From positions 12,202-76,201 of the forward strand of contig JACKHN010000030.1 in NCBI GenBank assembly GCA_020638975.1: a DNA stretch of 64,000 bases, written 5' to 3'. Positions 40,901 through 51,849 of the stretch are shown piece by piece. The notes below the pieces were generated by a model. It did no database searches. It was given only the letters and a program-made list of their open reading frames with translations, and was not told the DNA's origin. A program made the position numbers and the translations under genes. Position 1 is the stretch's first letter, and every line of letters begins with the position of its first letter. The stretch is from Planctomycetaceae bacterium (lineage in GTDB: Bacteria; Planctomycetota; Planctomycetia; Pirellulales; Pirellulaceae).

Positions 40901-43900
40901 ATCACCGACGACAGCGGCCACACCATCGAAGGCGGCTACCTCTTCACCATCATCGGCGAAGGATTTGATGGGCGGGATTATCGCTTCAACAGCCTGGAAC
41001 TGATTCCCGACAAGGCCGAGTATCGCGCTGGTGACACCGTCAAGTTGCAGATCAACACCGATCGCATCGGCAGCACGGTGCTGCTGTTTGTGCGTCCGGC
41101 CAACGGCGTCTACTTGCCGCCGAAGCTGTTGCGTCTGCGCGGCAAGAGCACCGTGGAAGAGATCGCGGTCGTGCAGAAAGACATGCCGAACTTCTTCGTC
41201 GAAGCGGTCACAATTGCCGATGGCGATGTCTACAACGAGGCGAAGGAGATCGTCGTGCCTCCTGAAAAGCGGATCCTGAACATCGAAGTGTTGCCCTCTG
41301 CCGAGACTTACAAGCCGGGCGAGAAGGCCAACGTGAAACTCCACGTAACGGAAGCAAACGGAGACGATTTCCATGGTTCAACGGTGGTCAGCATCTACGA
41401 CAAGTCCTTGGAGTATATATCGGGCGGGTCGAACGTCGGCGATATCAAAGAGTTCTTTTGGAAGTGGCGACGGCACCATCAGCCCACGCAACAAACCAGC
41501 CTCGAACGTTATATTGCGAATATGCCGGGACGCGATCAGAAGTCGATGAACTTCCTTGGCATTTTTGGAGACACGGTGGCCGACGAGGAAGGGGCCGTGC
41601 TACTAAACAAACACAAAAGCGATAGTCGGCAAGACCGCAACGGCGGCGCGATGCTGGGGATGATGGAAGGCCGGGCGATGCCGATGGCGGCGGCCGCGAT
41701 GGATGCGGAGTCGGCACCCGCTGAGGGTGAAGCCCCTGGTGGTGCGGGCATGCCACAACTAGTTCAGCCAGCGGTGCGAAGCAACTTCGTCGACACAGCC
41801 CTCTGGGCAGGTACGCTCGATACCAACGACAAGGGGCTCGCCGAAGTGTCGCTTGCCATGCCGGAAAACCTGACGACGTGGAAGATCAAAGTGTGGGGGA
41901 TCGGTCATGGAACGAAAGTTGGTTCCGGCGAAGCGGAAGTCATCACGCAAAAGGATTTGATCATTCGCTTGCAGGCTCCCCGCTTCTTTGTCGAGAAGGA
42001 TGAAGTTGTCCTGACCGCGAACGTACACAACTATCTCGCCAACGAGAAGCAAGTTTCCGTCGAACTCGAACTGCCGACGGACGAATTGCAGTCGCTGACG
42101 GACAACGTCGTGCAAGTTGCAGTTCCCGCGGGTGGCGAGCAACGCGTCGATTGGCGAGTTCGCGTACTGCGAGAAGGCACGACGACGATACGCATGAAGG
42201 CGCTGACCGACGAGGAGTCGGATGCCGTCGAGATGCAGTTCCCTTGTCATGTGCACGGGATGCTGAAGACGGAATCGTGGGCGGGCACCGTGCGTCCGGA
42301 AGCAGACAGCGCCCGAGTCACCATTCAAGTACCGAGCGAACGACGCATTGAGCAGTCGGTCCTCGAAGTTCGCTACTCGCCGACTTTGGCCGGCGCGATG
42401 GTCGATGCCTTGCCTTACCTTGCCGAGTATCCCTACGGCTGCACCGAGCAGACGTTGAATCGCTTCCTGCCCAGCGTCGTGACGCAGAAGGTTCTGCTCG
42501 ACATGAAACTCGATCTCGAAGCAATTCGGGACAAGCGAACGAATCTGAATGCTCAAGAAATCGGTGATGATCGTGAGCGAGCGGCACAATGGAAGCGGTT
42601 CGATCGCAATCCTGTATTTGACCGCGACGAACTAGAACGCATGGTGAAGGAAGGCGTCACAAAGCTGACGAACATGCAACTGAGCGATGGCGGTTGGGGC
42701 TGGTTCAGCGGATTCGGCGAGCGAAGTTATCCGCACACGACTGCCGTCGTCGTTCACGGCCTGCAACTCGCTTCGCAGAATGACGTCGCGATCGTACCAG
42801 GCATCTTGGAGAACGGAATCGCCTGGCTCAACCGATATCAAGCGGAAGAAACGCAGAAGCTGAAGATCGGTTCGCTCGCAAAGAAGCCCGAGAAGAAACC
42901 CTGGAAACAGCACGCCGACAATCTTGACGCCTTCGTTTACATGGTCTTGGTCGACGCTGGCCATGACGAGCCAGCAATGCGCGAGTATCTGTACCGAGAT
43001 CGCGAGCACCTTGCGGTATATGCAAAGGCGATGTTCGGGCTGGCGCTGCATAAGCTGCACGATAACGAGAAACTCGCCATGATTGCACGCAACATCGAGC
43101 AATTCCTCGTTCAAGATGCCGAAAACGAAACGGCCTACTTGAAACTGCCTGGAGATGACTACTGGTGGCATTGGTACGGGAGCGAAACCGAAGCGAATGC
43201 CTACTACCTCAAGCTGCTCTCGCGGGTCGATCCGCAGGGAGTAGCCGCACCTCGGTTGGTGAAGTATCTGTTGAACAACCGAAAGCACGCCACCTACTGG
43301 GGTTCAACTCGTGATACAGCGGTCTGCGTCGAAGCGTTCGCAGACTATCTCCGAGCCAGTGGTGAGACCTCGCCCGACATGACCGTGGAAGTATGGGTCG
43401 ATGGCGCGAAGCGTCAGGAAACTCACCTTACCAGCGACAACCTGTTTACTTTTGAAAACAAGTTTGTCCTCAGCGGCAAGGACGTTGCCGACGGCAAGCA
43501 TGTCGTCGAGTTGCGTCGTCGCGGTCAGGGCCCTGTGTATTTCAACGCTTATCTCACGAACTTCACGCTCGAGGACTACATCAAGCGAGCGGGGCTTGAA
43601 GTTCGCGTTGACCGCAAGTTCTATAAGCTGGAACCGCTCGACAAGCAGACTGAAGTGGCTGGCAGTCGCGGCCAGGTGGTCAGCCAACAGGTGGAGAAGT
43701 TCGAACGCGTTCCGCTCGGCGATCTGGCGATGTTGAAGAGCGGCGACTTGGTCGAGATTGAACTGGAGATCGAAAGCAAGAACGACTACGAATACGTGAT
43801 CTTCGAGGACATGAAGGCAGCCGGTTTCGAGCCCGTCGATGTGCGGAGCGGTTACACCAACAATGGTCTCGGAGCCTACATGGAGTTTCGCGACGATCGC

Positions 43901-44068
43901 GTTTCGTTTTTCCTCCGGCAACTAGCGCGAGGCCGCCACAGCGTCTCGTATCGAGTTCGTGCCGAGATTCCCGGTCGCTTCAGTGCTCTGCCTGCGAGGG
44001 CTTATGCGATGTATGCACCCGAATTGAGAGGCAACTCGGACGAAATCAAGCTGCAGATCGAAGACTGA
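37972..44068 (+). CDS. Alpha-2-macroglobulin family protein, apparent frameshift near residue 100
   Basis: A giant exported protein, about 2031 residues if the frame is mended; protease trap or envelope-guard function is known for the family. A signal peptide (KLAAIAMLCVWCLTNLCG) opens it. The first 132 codons switch frame near 38270 within a GCTGCTGCTGCGGCGGCGG run; one base fewer gives AAAAAALQYQSATPFGFLIAGEYERG, which continues the long frame at 38417. The thioester motif GCTEQ lies at 42437 (Cys codon 42440), upstream of the helical domain. A Trp/Tyr/Gly-rich insert lies at 40310-40447, and a Met/Ala/Pro/Gly-rich bait-like region at 41650-41760. No lipobox and no partner PBP1c gene next to it. 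Confidence 0.9.
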
Positions 44069-44812
44069 CCGTCCCACCAGACTCGGTAGGCGGGGAACGA
44101 GGCTTCGTTCGTTACGACAAACTGTGAGTCGGAATGTCGATATGCAGGCGGCAGATGTGCATGGAGGATGATTGGTTTTAGGCAAGGCGACTTCGTCGTC
44201 GGTCCATTTCAAGAATCAATGTCCTCGTCTATCACTTGTTGCGTGCATATTCACAACCGTGATGTCACGCGCGGTGACATCCTTCGCCTGCATGGCATGG
44301 CATTGCAAAGACGCAGGTTGGTTGATCGGTAAAATTGCGTCCTCAGTATTGGTTGCCGAAACCATGGCGAATCGGACATCCTACGACGACACCGGAGAGC
44401 AGAAGTCCAGCTGGAAGTGTGGGCCCATTTCAATCGAGGGCGATTAGTGCCGAGATGGAGGCATCATATTGCCGATGCCATCGTTGAGTTGGCGGCGGAA
44501 TAACTCTAACTCTGCGCGTTGTGATCGTTGCGAAGTCCACCATCTCGACTTTCCATGTCATCTATTCCTCGTTTTGAATTTGGATGATCTGACTCATGAT
44601 CGTGTGCAGAGCGGAGCCTTCATATGGTGTCAGGTGGCATGTTCGCATCTTAACAGTTCTCCCTGAACAGATCCTCGTTCGTCTGCCTACTGACTTTGTC
44701 ACCGACTGGATCAAGATTCTACGGGAGGCATCAGGAGACTAGCGCCGCGGTTGTATGCGGTCGTCTAGTTCTGGCCCGAGACCGAAGTCTGGCGAAGCAT
44801 TGACTCGCGGAA
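44069..44812. other. Long intergenic region after the macroglobulin gene
   Basis: About 740 bases with no supported gene. An ATG at 44596 opens a 48-codon frame to a TAG at 44740-44742, ending LPTDFVTDWIKILREASGD, which looks protein-like but has no recognisable family and a weak start. A longer open frame on the plus strand (44172-44447) is cysteine-rich nonsense. The region may hold a decayed gene. Confidence 0.4.
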
Positions 44813-47800
44813 TTAATGCCGATATTCGCCGACGGCAACTAGTTGTCCGGTGGCTACTGTTTCTTCGGCTGCGTCGAGGTTAAGGATCAAATGGCGATGG
44901 TCGGCTAGGCCGCGCAACTCGATTTGGTTGATAGATTCTGGAAGTAGGTATTCGCCGATGGTTGCCGCTGTCGGACTCGGGTGGCCTCGAACTGCTTCAG
45001 ATGTTTGGCGAGACCTTGCGAAAGGATGGCGGATTCATTGCTGTTTGGCTGACGGGCCAGAATCCCTTGGAAGATGTTGTTGATGCGTTCGGTCGAATCC
45101 GGCGACGATTCAAGCGCGCGTTGAGCAATCACGCGGGCTGCTTCCACAAACGTCACATCGTTCATCAGCGTCAGTGCTTGTAGCGGCGTATTCGTCCGGC
45201 GAGGAAGGACGCGGCAGGATTCCCGGTCGGCACCATCGAAGGCAGACATTGCAGGTGGCACAACCGTCCGCTTCCAGTACGTGTACATGCTGCGTCGATA
45301 AAGATCGGCTCCGTGGTCTTGCTCGTAGTTGCTGTCCGTGGCGATATCTTTCCACAGGTCCTCGGGCTGATACGGCATCACCGAAGGGCCGCCAATTCGA
45401 TCCGTGAGCAGTCCCGCTGCCGCCAAGGCTTGGTCGCGAACCGTCTCTGCAGGCAAGCGGACTCGTGGCCCGCGTGCCAGTAAGCGGTTCTCTGGATCAC
45501 GTGCGAGTAGCTCAGGAGGCAGTCGCGACGATTGACGATAGGTCGCGCTTGTCACAATCAATCGCTGCAAGGCCTTCACGTCCCAGTTGCTTCGTATGAA
45601 CTCGTTGGCCAACCAATCGAGTAGTTCCGGATGGCTTGGCCGCTCACCTTGGGTGCCGAAGTCTTCGGATGTCTTCACCAAGCCGGAGCCAAAACACATC
45701 TGCCAATACCGATTGACCGCGACGCGTGCCGTCAATGGATTCGACGGACTCGTTAACCACGCCGCGAGATCGAGTCGGTTTGCCACGTCTGCTTCAGCCG
45801 TCGCGGAAAGCACCCGGGGGACACCGGGAGTGACAGGCCTACCAGGCATATCGTATTCGCCACGCAGAAGAATGTGTGTGTCACGGGGCTGGCCTTCTTC
45901 CATGACCATGACAGTGGGTAAGTTGTCGATGAATTGGCGACGTTGTTCGTTGAGGGCGACGAGTTCGGCGTTCTCCTCTCGCAGTTCTGCGGGCGCCTCG
46001 TGTGCCAGAAAGTAGGCGGCAAGCAACTTTTGTTGCTTGGCAGTACGTTCTGACTCGTCGCGCGAGATGATGTCGTCAATCGAGTCGGAGACGGACAGGA
46101 TTGCGGCTTCCTCTTCATGGAGGCAACGGTTGAACACTTGGACTTCATCGATCAGGCCTTGAAAGCGACCGGTTGCTCCGCCACCTCCGCCAATTCGCAG
46201 CGGTTCCGTCGCGGCGAACGATTGGTTGATGAAATCGTAATTGACTTTGAGAGGTACTCGCTCGCCATTCAAATAGACCGTGATGCCGGACGCAACGCGG
46301 GATCCGTCGTAAGTCACTAGCACATGCGTCCACTCGCCGGGCCGGATGACCGACTCGGTTTCGACGCGGATGCAATCATCAAGCCAGCGTTTGACCAAAT
46401 TGACATGCACGTGGCCATCCTGCACCTGGACGTAATAGCCGTCGGATTCTTCGGCATCGGTCATCTTCGAGACGACTGTCCCCGCGTTGCTATTCGCAGG
46501 ATTGATCCATACGGATAAGGAAAATCGGTCAAAGTACCCAAAGTCCGCGACGTTGCCGGCGTCAACGAACACTTTGCCGTCGAAATCGACTCCCCTGCCC
46601 TGAATGCCACTCACATAGTGTGCAGCACCATCGCGAAAGCTCGTTAACGGGTCGTCGCCAGGCTCGTCAAAGTTGAATGCCGCGATCCGTCCGCGGTTGA
46701 TATTCCAAAGAGTCGGTGATGCTTGGCGAACGTATCCCTGTTCCCACTCCGCTTGAAGTGATTGAAGACGCGGCTGATTCGCAGCGGCTTTGGTTTCTGC
46801 GGATTTGATCTTTTTGTCGAGGGCTGCGAGATGTCGCTGCTGGTCGGTGGTTGGTGCTTTGATGTACGGTGGTGAATTGCCTTCTTTGACGGCTCTACCG
46901 TTCTCCGGTACGTTGTTGAAGAACGCAAACAGCTCGTAAAACTCCTTCTGCGACAGCGGATCATACTTGTGGTCGTGGCAGCGAGCACAGCCGATTGTCA
47001 AACCAAGCCAGACGGTACCGGTCGTTTCTACACGATCGACAACGTACTCGACTTGAAACTCTTCGGGGATCACACCGCCTTCTGCGTTGCCACGATGATT
47101 ACGATTGAAGCCGGTGGCAATGCGTTGTTCAAGCGTTGGATTCGGTAGAAGATCGCCAGCCAATTGCTCTCGCGTAAACTGATCAAAGGGCATGCCAGCG
47201 TTGTACGCATCGATCACCCAGTCGCGCCAACGCCACATCTGGCGAGGCCCATCATTCTGATAGCCGCTCGTGTCGGCATAGCGTGCGGCATCAAGCCAAA
47301 CGACCGCCATCCGCTCGCCGTAGGCTGGCGATTGCAGCAACCGGTCAACGACTCGCTCGTAGGCATTCGGTGAAGTATCAGACAGAAAGGCATCGACCTC
47401 TTCTGGTGCGGGCGGCAAACCCGTTAGATCGAGAGAGACGCGACGGATGAGCGTGGCGCGATCGGCCTCACGCGACGGAAGCAAGTCTTCGTGAGCGAGT
47501 TGTGCTACGACGAATGAATCGATTGGATTCGTTACAAATTTGGCGTCGTCGACGATCGGTAAGGGCGATCGCCGCGGCGGATTGAACGCCCAGTGCTGTT
47601 CCCAGGGGGCTCCTTGTTCGATCCACCGACGGATCGACGCAACCTGGTGCTCGCTGAGTTCTCGCTTGGAATCCGGGGGCGGCATCCGCTCGTCAGGATC
47701 TTCGCTGGTCAGGCGTCGGTATAGCTCACTCTTCGCCGGATGATTCGGGACCACGACTTGGAAATCGTCGCTGGAGCGGAACAATCCCTCACGTGTATCG

Positions 47801-47976
47801 AGTCGGAGGTCCGCCTTTCGTTCTGCTTCATCGGGACCGTGACACTTGAAACATGTATCGGAAAGGATCGGGAGGATGTCACGGTTGAAATTGAGGTCAG
47901 CTCCGGTCACGGTCGATACCGACATGCCGACAATGAGGGCTGCAATGCTAGCGAGGCGGAAGGGGGAGGTGAGCAT
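44813..47976 (-). CDS. PSD1 and cytochrome c domain protein with LamG insert; C-terminus in another frame
   Basis: A giant exported planctomycete protein, start ATG 47976 (MLTSPFRLASIAALIVGMSV, signal peptide). It has a planctomycete cytochrome C domain (CFKCHGPDEAERKADLRLD, a CxxCH heme site), the DUF1549 region with a second CxxCH (CARCHDHKYDPLSQ), a laminin-G-like beta-sandwich (about residues 440-620; FDRFSLSVWINPAN, GEWTHVLVTYDG), and the DUF1553 region (LTARVAVNRYWQMCFGSGLV). In the main frame it stops at 44905. The family's end (ESINQIELRG...HLILNLD) continues in another frame to a TAA at 44813-44815, so one base is probably lost near 44955. Substrate unknown; polysaccharide-related in the literature. 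Confidence 0.88.
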
Positions 47977-48155
47977 AGTATTCGCGTGGCGTTTAGCGTG
48001 TAAATGAGCGTGCGACTGTGTGCAGTGTAAATCACGCGTGGCCATGTCTCAATCGACGAGTCGAATCATCTGGACAGGCAATCCGCGTTTGGCTAACCTC
48101 CCGCCCTTGTCACCGACAAAATTGTTTCACCAGATCACATCATGGAGACACCCAG

Positions 48156-48386
48156 ATGCAGCCCAATTTCTTTCAATGGATTCGTGAAGGCGTGAAGCAG
48201 TCCGTTTTGCTAGGCGTTACTGACGCCGTGGACCAACTTGGCACCATCCCACACAGCGAAAAGCTAAACGAACAACTACGCGCCACGCTGGCGTTCGATG
48301 ACGAGCCTCGTACGACAAGCGGTCGCGTTGCACAAGGAACCAGCGGCAGCCGCAAGCGACTTGGCCGATCGCTGAAGGATGCCTAA
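48156..48386 (+). CDS. Small conserved hypothetical protein
   Basis: A 76-residue protein from the ATG at 48156, with TGGAGA about 12 bases upstream. The N-terminal MQPNFFQWIREGVKQSVLLGVTDAVDQLGTIP is amphipathic; the C-terminus (TSGRVAQGTSGSRKRLGRSLKDA) is basic and probably disordered. No signal peptide or transmembrane segment. I recall similar short proteins only in planctomycetes. Function unknown; the basic tail could bind nucleic acid. Confidence 0.6.
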   Translation: MQPNFFQWIREGVKQSVLLGVTDAVDQLGTIPHSEKLNEQLRATLAFDDEPRTTSGRVAQGTSGSRKRLGRSLKDA

Positions 48387-48472
48387 AGCTCTGACGGTCG
48401 CCGACAGTGCAGCTTGCTCTGTAACGACTTGGGTTTAGGGTAGCGCAACTCGCGAAGAGCTTCGGCCTGCCG

Positions 48473-50491
48473 CTAGGGTTCGTCCCGCTTGGTCAAGTTG
48501 TTCCACGCCCAACGAAACAGGTTGCGTGTGTCTGTGTAGCGCGCAGGGCTGGATTTCGCACCCAGCACCACAACAATCAAGTCTTCATCTCCACGTCGTC
48601 CGTAGGCAACTAGGCAAGCGCCCGCCGCATCGGTTGTGCCGGTCTTCAGACCGAGATAACCATCGATCTTCAACAGCTGATTGGTATTCTTCCAAGCGAC
48701 ATGACGCTGGTAACCAGTCGGCCCCGAAACGGTACAACCGTGTTGGATCGTCCCGACGTAGGCGCGAAACGATTCCAACTGCATCGCCGCATGAGCCAAT
48801 TTCAAAAGATCAGCTGCAGAAGACTCGTGCCCCGTCTCCGTCAAGCCATGTGGATTCTTAAACGTCGTCTCTGTCATCCCCAATCGCTCCGCCGTACGGT
48901 TCATTTCCGCCACGAAGTGCGCATAGGAATCTGTTGGAGAACTCTCGTCACTCTGAGTGAATCGCTGGCCAAAGTGTTCTGCGAAGGCTATCGAGGCGTC
49001 ATTGCCCGACGGCAAGAGCAGTCCGAAGAGTAGTTCGCGGACGGAAAGTTGTTCGCCGGTGCGAATTGCTGCGGTGGAACCCAACGTTTCGTCCGCTCGT
49101 CTTGAGAAAGTCACGATCTCGTCTAACACGCTTGGCGTTGATTCAGCAAGTGTCAGTACGATGTAAGCCGTCATGATCTTGGTCGTGCTGGCAATGTCGA
49201 GTGCGCGATCCTGTCGGTGTCCCGACAACAACTCGCCAGTCTTGCCATTGCCAATGGCCCATGCATCGCAAGTCACGAACGGCGGGCCATCGAGCGTGTC
49301 TGCCTCGCTTATGGGAATTACTTCGGAGTTGATGATCTCAGGTGCCGGGACAGGGGTGTCTTGCATTAAGAGTGGGCCGAGTGCTTTCCAGGTAGCGAAG
49401 TTCACCACGCCAGTCACCTCGTCCTCGTTGTCGCTGTCGTTGTCGCGTTGGAACCGCAACACTGCGGCTTCCGTGGCTGGGCCAAAGTCGCCATCGACGC
49501 TCAGTTCAGGCGAGGGGTCCAGTCGCTCGTTCAACGTCCGTTGCAATGCCTCGACGAGTTCCCCCGTCGCACCTCGCGCCAATTCGATTTGAGGTACATC
49601 TGCGGGACTCTTTGAGGATGGGTTGAAGTGGTCGTATGTCGCGCGAGCAATCTTGGCGATCAAGACGTGGGCCGCATTGCCGTCTTGCCACGATTGGTCC
49701 TTGTTATCCTTTGTAAGTACGCAGATCGCGATGTCACCGGTTGGGGCGAAGATAATTCCACCGTCACAGCGAATCTGCGAGATGGCGCCCGATTTGTGAG
49801 CGAGCTTGATCCCGCTAGGCAGCCTCGCCGCCAATTTCGTTTTGTCGTCGCAGGCTTGTAAATCGGCCAGCATGTTTGCCGTGGCTGCGGGTGTGCCGAG
49901 CTTGCCTTCATGCAGGAGTTGATAGAGGCGGACCGTCTCCGCCGCTGTTGTGGAACCAAGTCCGAACTCTCGGCTACGCTCGGGAAAGATCGACGTGTTG
50001 CGACGAAACACTTTGGCATGGATCTTGGTGTGGGGCATTCGCCACGTTTCCATCGCGTCGGCAACGCTCTTCAAACCGATTCGCTCGAGGACGAGGTTCG
50101 TGGCGGTGTTGTCCGAGTAGACAATCATCAATCGAATTGCATCACGCAGCGAAATCTGCGTACCCGCGGAGAAATGGGGTGTCAAAATTCCCGAGCCTGG
50201 AACCTTGTCGGCCTCAGCCAGGGTAAGCATCTCGTTTAGGTCGATCTTTCCCGACTCCGCCTGCCGATAGGCTTCGACCATCACGGGGAACTTGATCAGA
50301 CTGGCGGTTGGCATCGGCGTGTCGGCGTTGTGCAAGAATTGTTCGCCCGTGCGCAGGTTCTTGATGGCCACGGAGGCCGTACCCGCATGCGATTTGATCA
50401 GCGGGCGAAGTTCCAGTTCGAGCGATGCGGCGTTCGCTGCAGCAAGCCAAAATGATGTTAAAGCGGCGAGAATGATCGCAGGTGATTTCAC
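48473..50491 (-). CDS. Triple fusion: class A beta-lactamase-like, peptidoglycan-binding and D,D-carboxypeptidase (S11) domains
   Basis: A 672-residue exported protein (signal peptide MKSPAIILAALTSFWLAAANA). Residues 25-300 form a class A beta-lactamase-like serine hydrolase: Ser64-x-x-Lys67 in TASLIKF, Ser126-Asp-Asn in VYSDN and Lys233-Ser-Gly. Residues 305-375 form a PG_binding_1 domain (GATGELVEALQRTLNE, VDGDFGPATEAAVLRFQ). Residues 400-660 form an S11 D-alanyl-D-alanine carboxypeptidase: Ser435-x-x-Lys438 in ASTTKIM, Ser495-Gly-Asn and Lys616-Thr-Gly-Thr. All active-site residues are present in both enzymatic domains. Such a fusion suggests real peptidoglycan processing in this planctomycete; the first domain may be a carboxypeptidase or endopeptidase rather than a lactamase. 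Confidence 0.9.
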   Translation of the reverse strand: MKSPAIILAALTSFWLAAANAASLELELRPLIKSHAGTASVAIKNLRTGEQFLHNADTPMPTASLIKFPVMVEAYRQAESGKIDLNEMLTLAEADKVPGSGILTPHFSAGTQISLRDAIRLMIVYSDNTATNLVLERIGLKSVADAMETWRMPHTKIHAKVFRRNTSIFPERSREFGLGSTTAAETVRLYQLLHEGKLGTPAATANMLADLQACDDKTKLAARLPSGIKLAHKSGAISQIRCDGGIIFAPTGDIAICVLTKDNKDQSWQDGNAAHVLIAKIARATYDHFNPSSKSPADVPQIELARGATGELVEALQRTLNERLDPSPELSVDGDFGPATEAAVLRFQRDNDSDNEDEVTGVVNFATWKALGPLLMQDTPVPAPEIINSEVIPISEADTLDGPPFVTCDAWAIGNGKTGELLSGHRQDRALDIASTTKIMTAYIVLTLAESTPSVLDEIVTFSRRADETLGSTAAIRTGEQLSVRELLFGLLLPSGNDASIAFAEHFGQRFTQSDESSPTDSYAHFVAEMNRTAERLGMTETTFKNPHGLTETGHESSAADLLKLAHAAMQLESFRAYVGTIQHGCTVSGPTGYQRHVAWKNTNQLLKIDGYLGLKTGTTDAAGACLVAYGRRGDEDLIVVVLGAKSSPARYTDTRNLFRWAWNNLTKRDEP

Positions 50492-50638
50492 AGAACGGTC
50501 CCTATTCTGGTTTGGGATGTCAAATTCGGGCGGAGTTAGGGTTGAGGATTCAGTATCCTAGAGAGCGTTGAGCGATAATGCGAGTTGTATTTGAAAGTAC
50601 CGGATGCAAGCTTGACGCCCGAATCGTCCTTGGTACGC

Positions 50639-51193
50639 ATGGAGCCTGTGGTGGACCCGATCGTTGCCGAACAGTTAACACGATGGAGTGTTCGCCTGGC
50701 CATTGTGTGTTACTTGGGACGAATGGCTTTAGAATTGGCACTCCGAGGGAAATTGCGGACGCAATTGATCCATAAGATCGCGAGATGGCTGTGGACGATA
50801 GGCTGTCTCCTGTACTTTATGCACGTCGTGTGTGCTTTTCAATTCTTCCATGACTGGAGTCACCGCGTCGCGATCTTACACACAGCTGAACAAACCGCGG
50901 AAGTCACTGGAATGCGGTGGGGCGGTGGCTTGTACTTTAACTATGCGTTCACGCTGCTATGGGGAGTCGACGCTGTTGCTTGGTGGCTTGGCGACGTCGC
51001 CGCACATGGTCGCGGCAAGACTTACTACTGGCTATTGCACGGCGTTTTTGCATTCATGGTTTTCAACGCTACAGTTGTGTTCGGCCCGCCGGTATGGAAA
51101 CCGATCGCGTTGGTCGTTGGCATTGGGCTCGCAATCACTTATGCGAGATCGAAGGCGAGTCGTGAGTCAATCAGCCCGCGTGAGCCGCTTTAG
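50639..51193 (+). CDS. Integral membrane protein of unknown function
   Basis: About 184 residues from the ATG at 50639 (MEPVVDPIVAEQL); a TTG at 50585 would add 18. Four hydrophobic segments can be seen: WSVRLAIVCYLGRMALELAL, LWTIGCLLYFMHVVCAFQFF, YFNYAFTLLWGVDAVAWWL and YWLLHGVFAFMVFNATVVF, then KPIALVVGIGLAITYA. Histidines HDWSHR sit near the second segment. No family recognised. It stands alone, divergent from the penicillin-binding fusion. Confidence 0.7.
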   Translation: MEPVVDPIVAEQLTRWSVRLAIVCYLGRMALELALRGKLRTQLIHKIARWLWTIGCLLYFMHVVCAFQFFHDWSHRVAILHTAEQTAEVTGMRWGGGLYFNYAFTLLWGVDAVAWWLGDVAAHGRGKTYYWLLHGVFAFMVFNATVVFGPPVWKPIALVVGIGLAITYARSKASRESISPREPL

Positions 51194-51203
51194 GAACGCA
51201 CAC

Positions 51204-51827
51204 CTACTTGCGATTCAGGTCAATGGATCGCCAGCAATACCAACTCGCGACCGACTCGTAAGGCGACCATGGCTTTGCAATTTCCAGACATTGTTCCTTG
51301 TTTGGCAGTTCGTCGAAGCCGTACAAATCCCGAATTGCCGAGCGGACGCCGAGATCGTCGTGCGGGAATACGTCGAGTCGGCCCAGAGAGAAAATGAGAA
51401 ACATTTGAGCCGTCCAACGCCCGATTCCTTTGACTCGTGTCAATTCGTCGATGACCTGTTCGTTGGATAGACGACCGATTCGATCGAGCTTCACGTAACC
51501 ATGCGAAACGTTTTGAGCCAAGTCGACAAGATAGCGCGCTTTTGGAGCGGAGAGGCCAACGCTTCGAAGTTCGTCAGCTGAAAGTTGTCTGATACTTACA
51601 TCCGTGATTGCGGCCGGGGCTACCAATTCCTCAAGTCGTCGTCGAATCGAGCGTGCGGCACCGGTGGAAATCTGCTGCGAGATGATCGAACGGACCAGCA
51701 TCGCGAACCGCTTCCGCTCCAACTTCAACGCGAATGGGCCGACTGCGTCGATAACCTTCCGTAAAACGCGGTCCTCGGAACGCAGATGCTTGATGGCGTT
51801 GGTTCGTTCGGCTGGGCTCAACGGCAT
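51204..51827 (-). CDS. DNA-3-methyladenine glycosylase (AlkA-like HhH-GPD)
   Basis: A 207-residue HhH-GPD glycosylase that excises alkylated bases. It has FAMLVRSIISQQISTGAARSI, the helix-hairpin-helix LTRVKGIGRWTAQMFLIFSL with the usual hydrophobic turn, and the catalytic Asp in VFPHDDLGVRSAI. The end (WSPYESVASWYCWRSIDL) is standard. It lacks the N-terminal domain of E. coli AlkA, like the short MAG-type enzymes. Third repair-type gene in this window with dinB and uvrA, but it is 30 kb away. Confidence 0.93.
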   Translation of the reverse strand: MPLSPAERTNAIKHLRSEDRVLRKVIDAVGPFALKLERKRFAMLVRSIISQQISTGAARSIRRRLEELVAPAAITDVSIRQLSADELRSVGLSAPKARYLVDLAQNVSHGYVKLDRIGRLSNEQVIDELTRVKGIGRWTAQMFLIFSLGRLDVFPHDDLGVRSAIRDLYGFDELPNKEQCLEIAKPWSPYESVASWYCWRSIDLNRK

Positions 51828-51849
51828 AAGAGTTGGACTGATGAACGAA

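Noticed and set aside
41759..42589. A 276-codon minus-strand frame within the macroglobulin gene
   Set aside because: Antisense shadow; overlaps the thioester region on the true strand.
44172..44447. A 91-codon plus-strand frame downstream of the macroglobulin
   Set aside because: Cysteine-rich, no fold pattern or ribosome site; likely noncoding.
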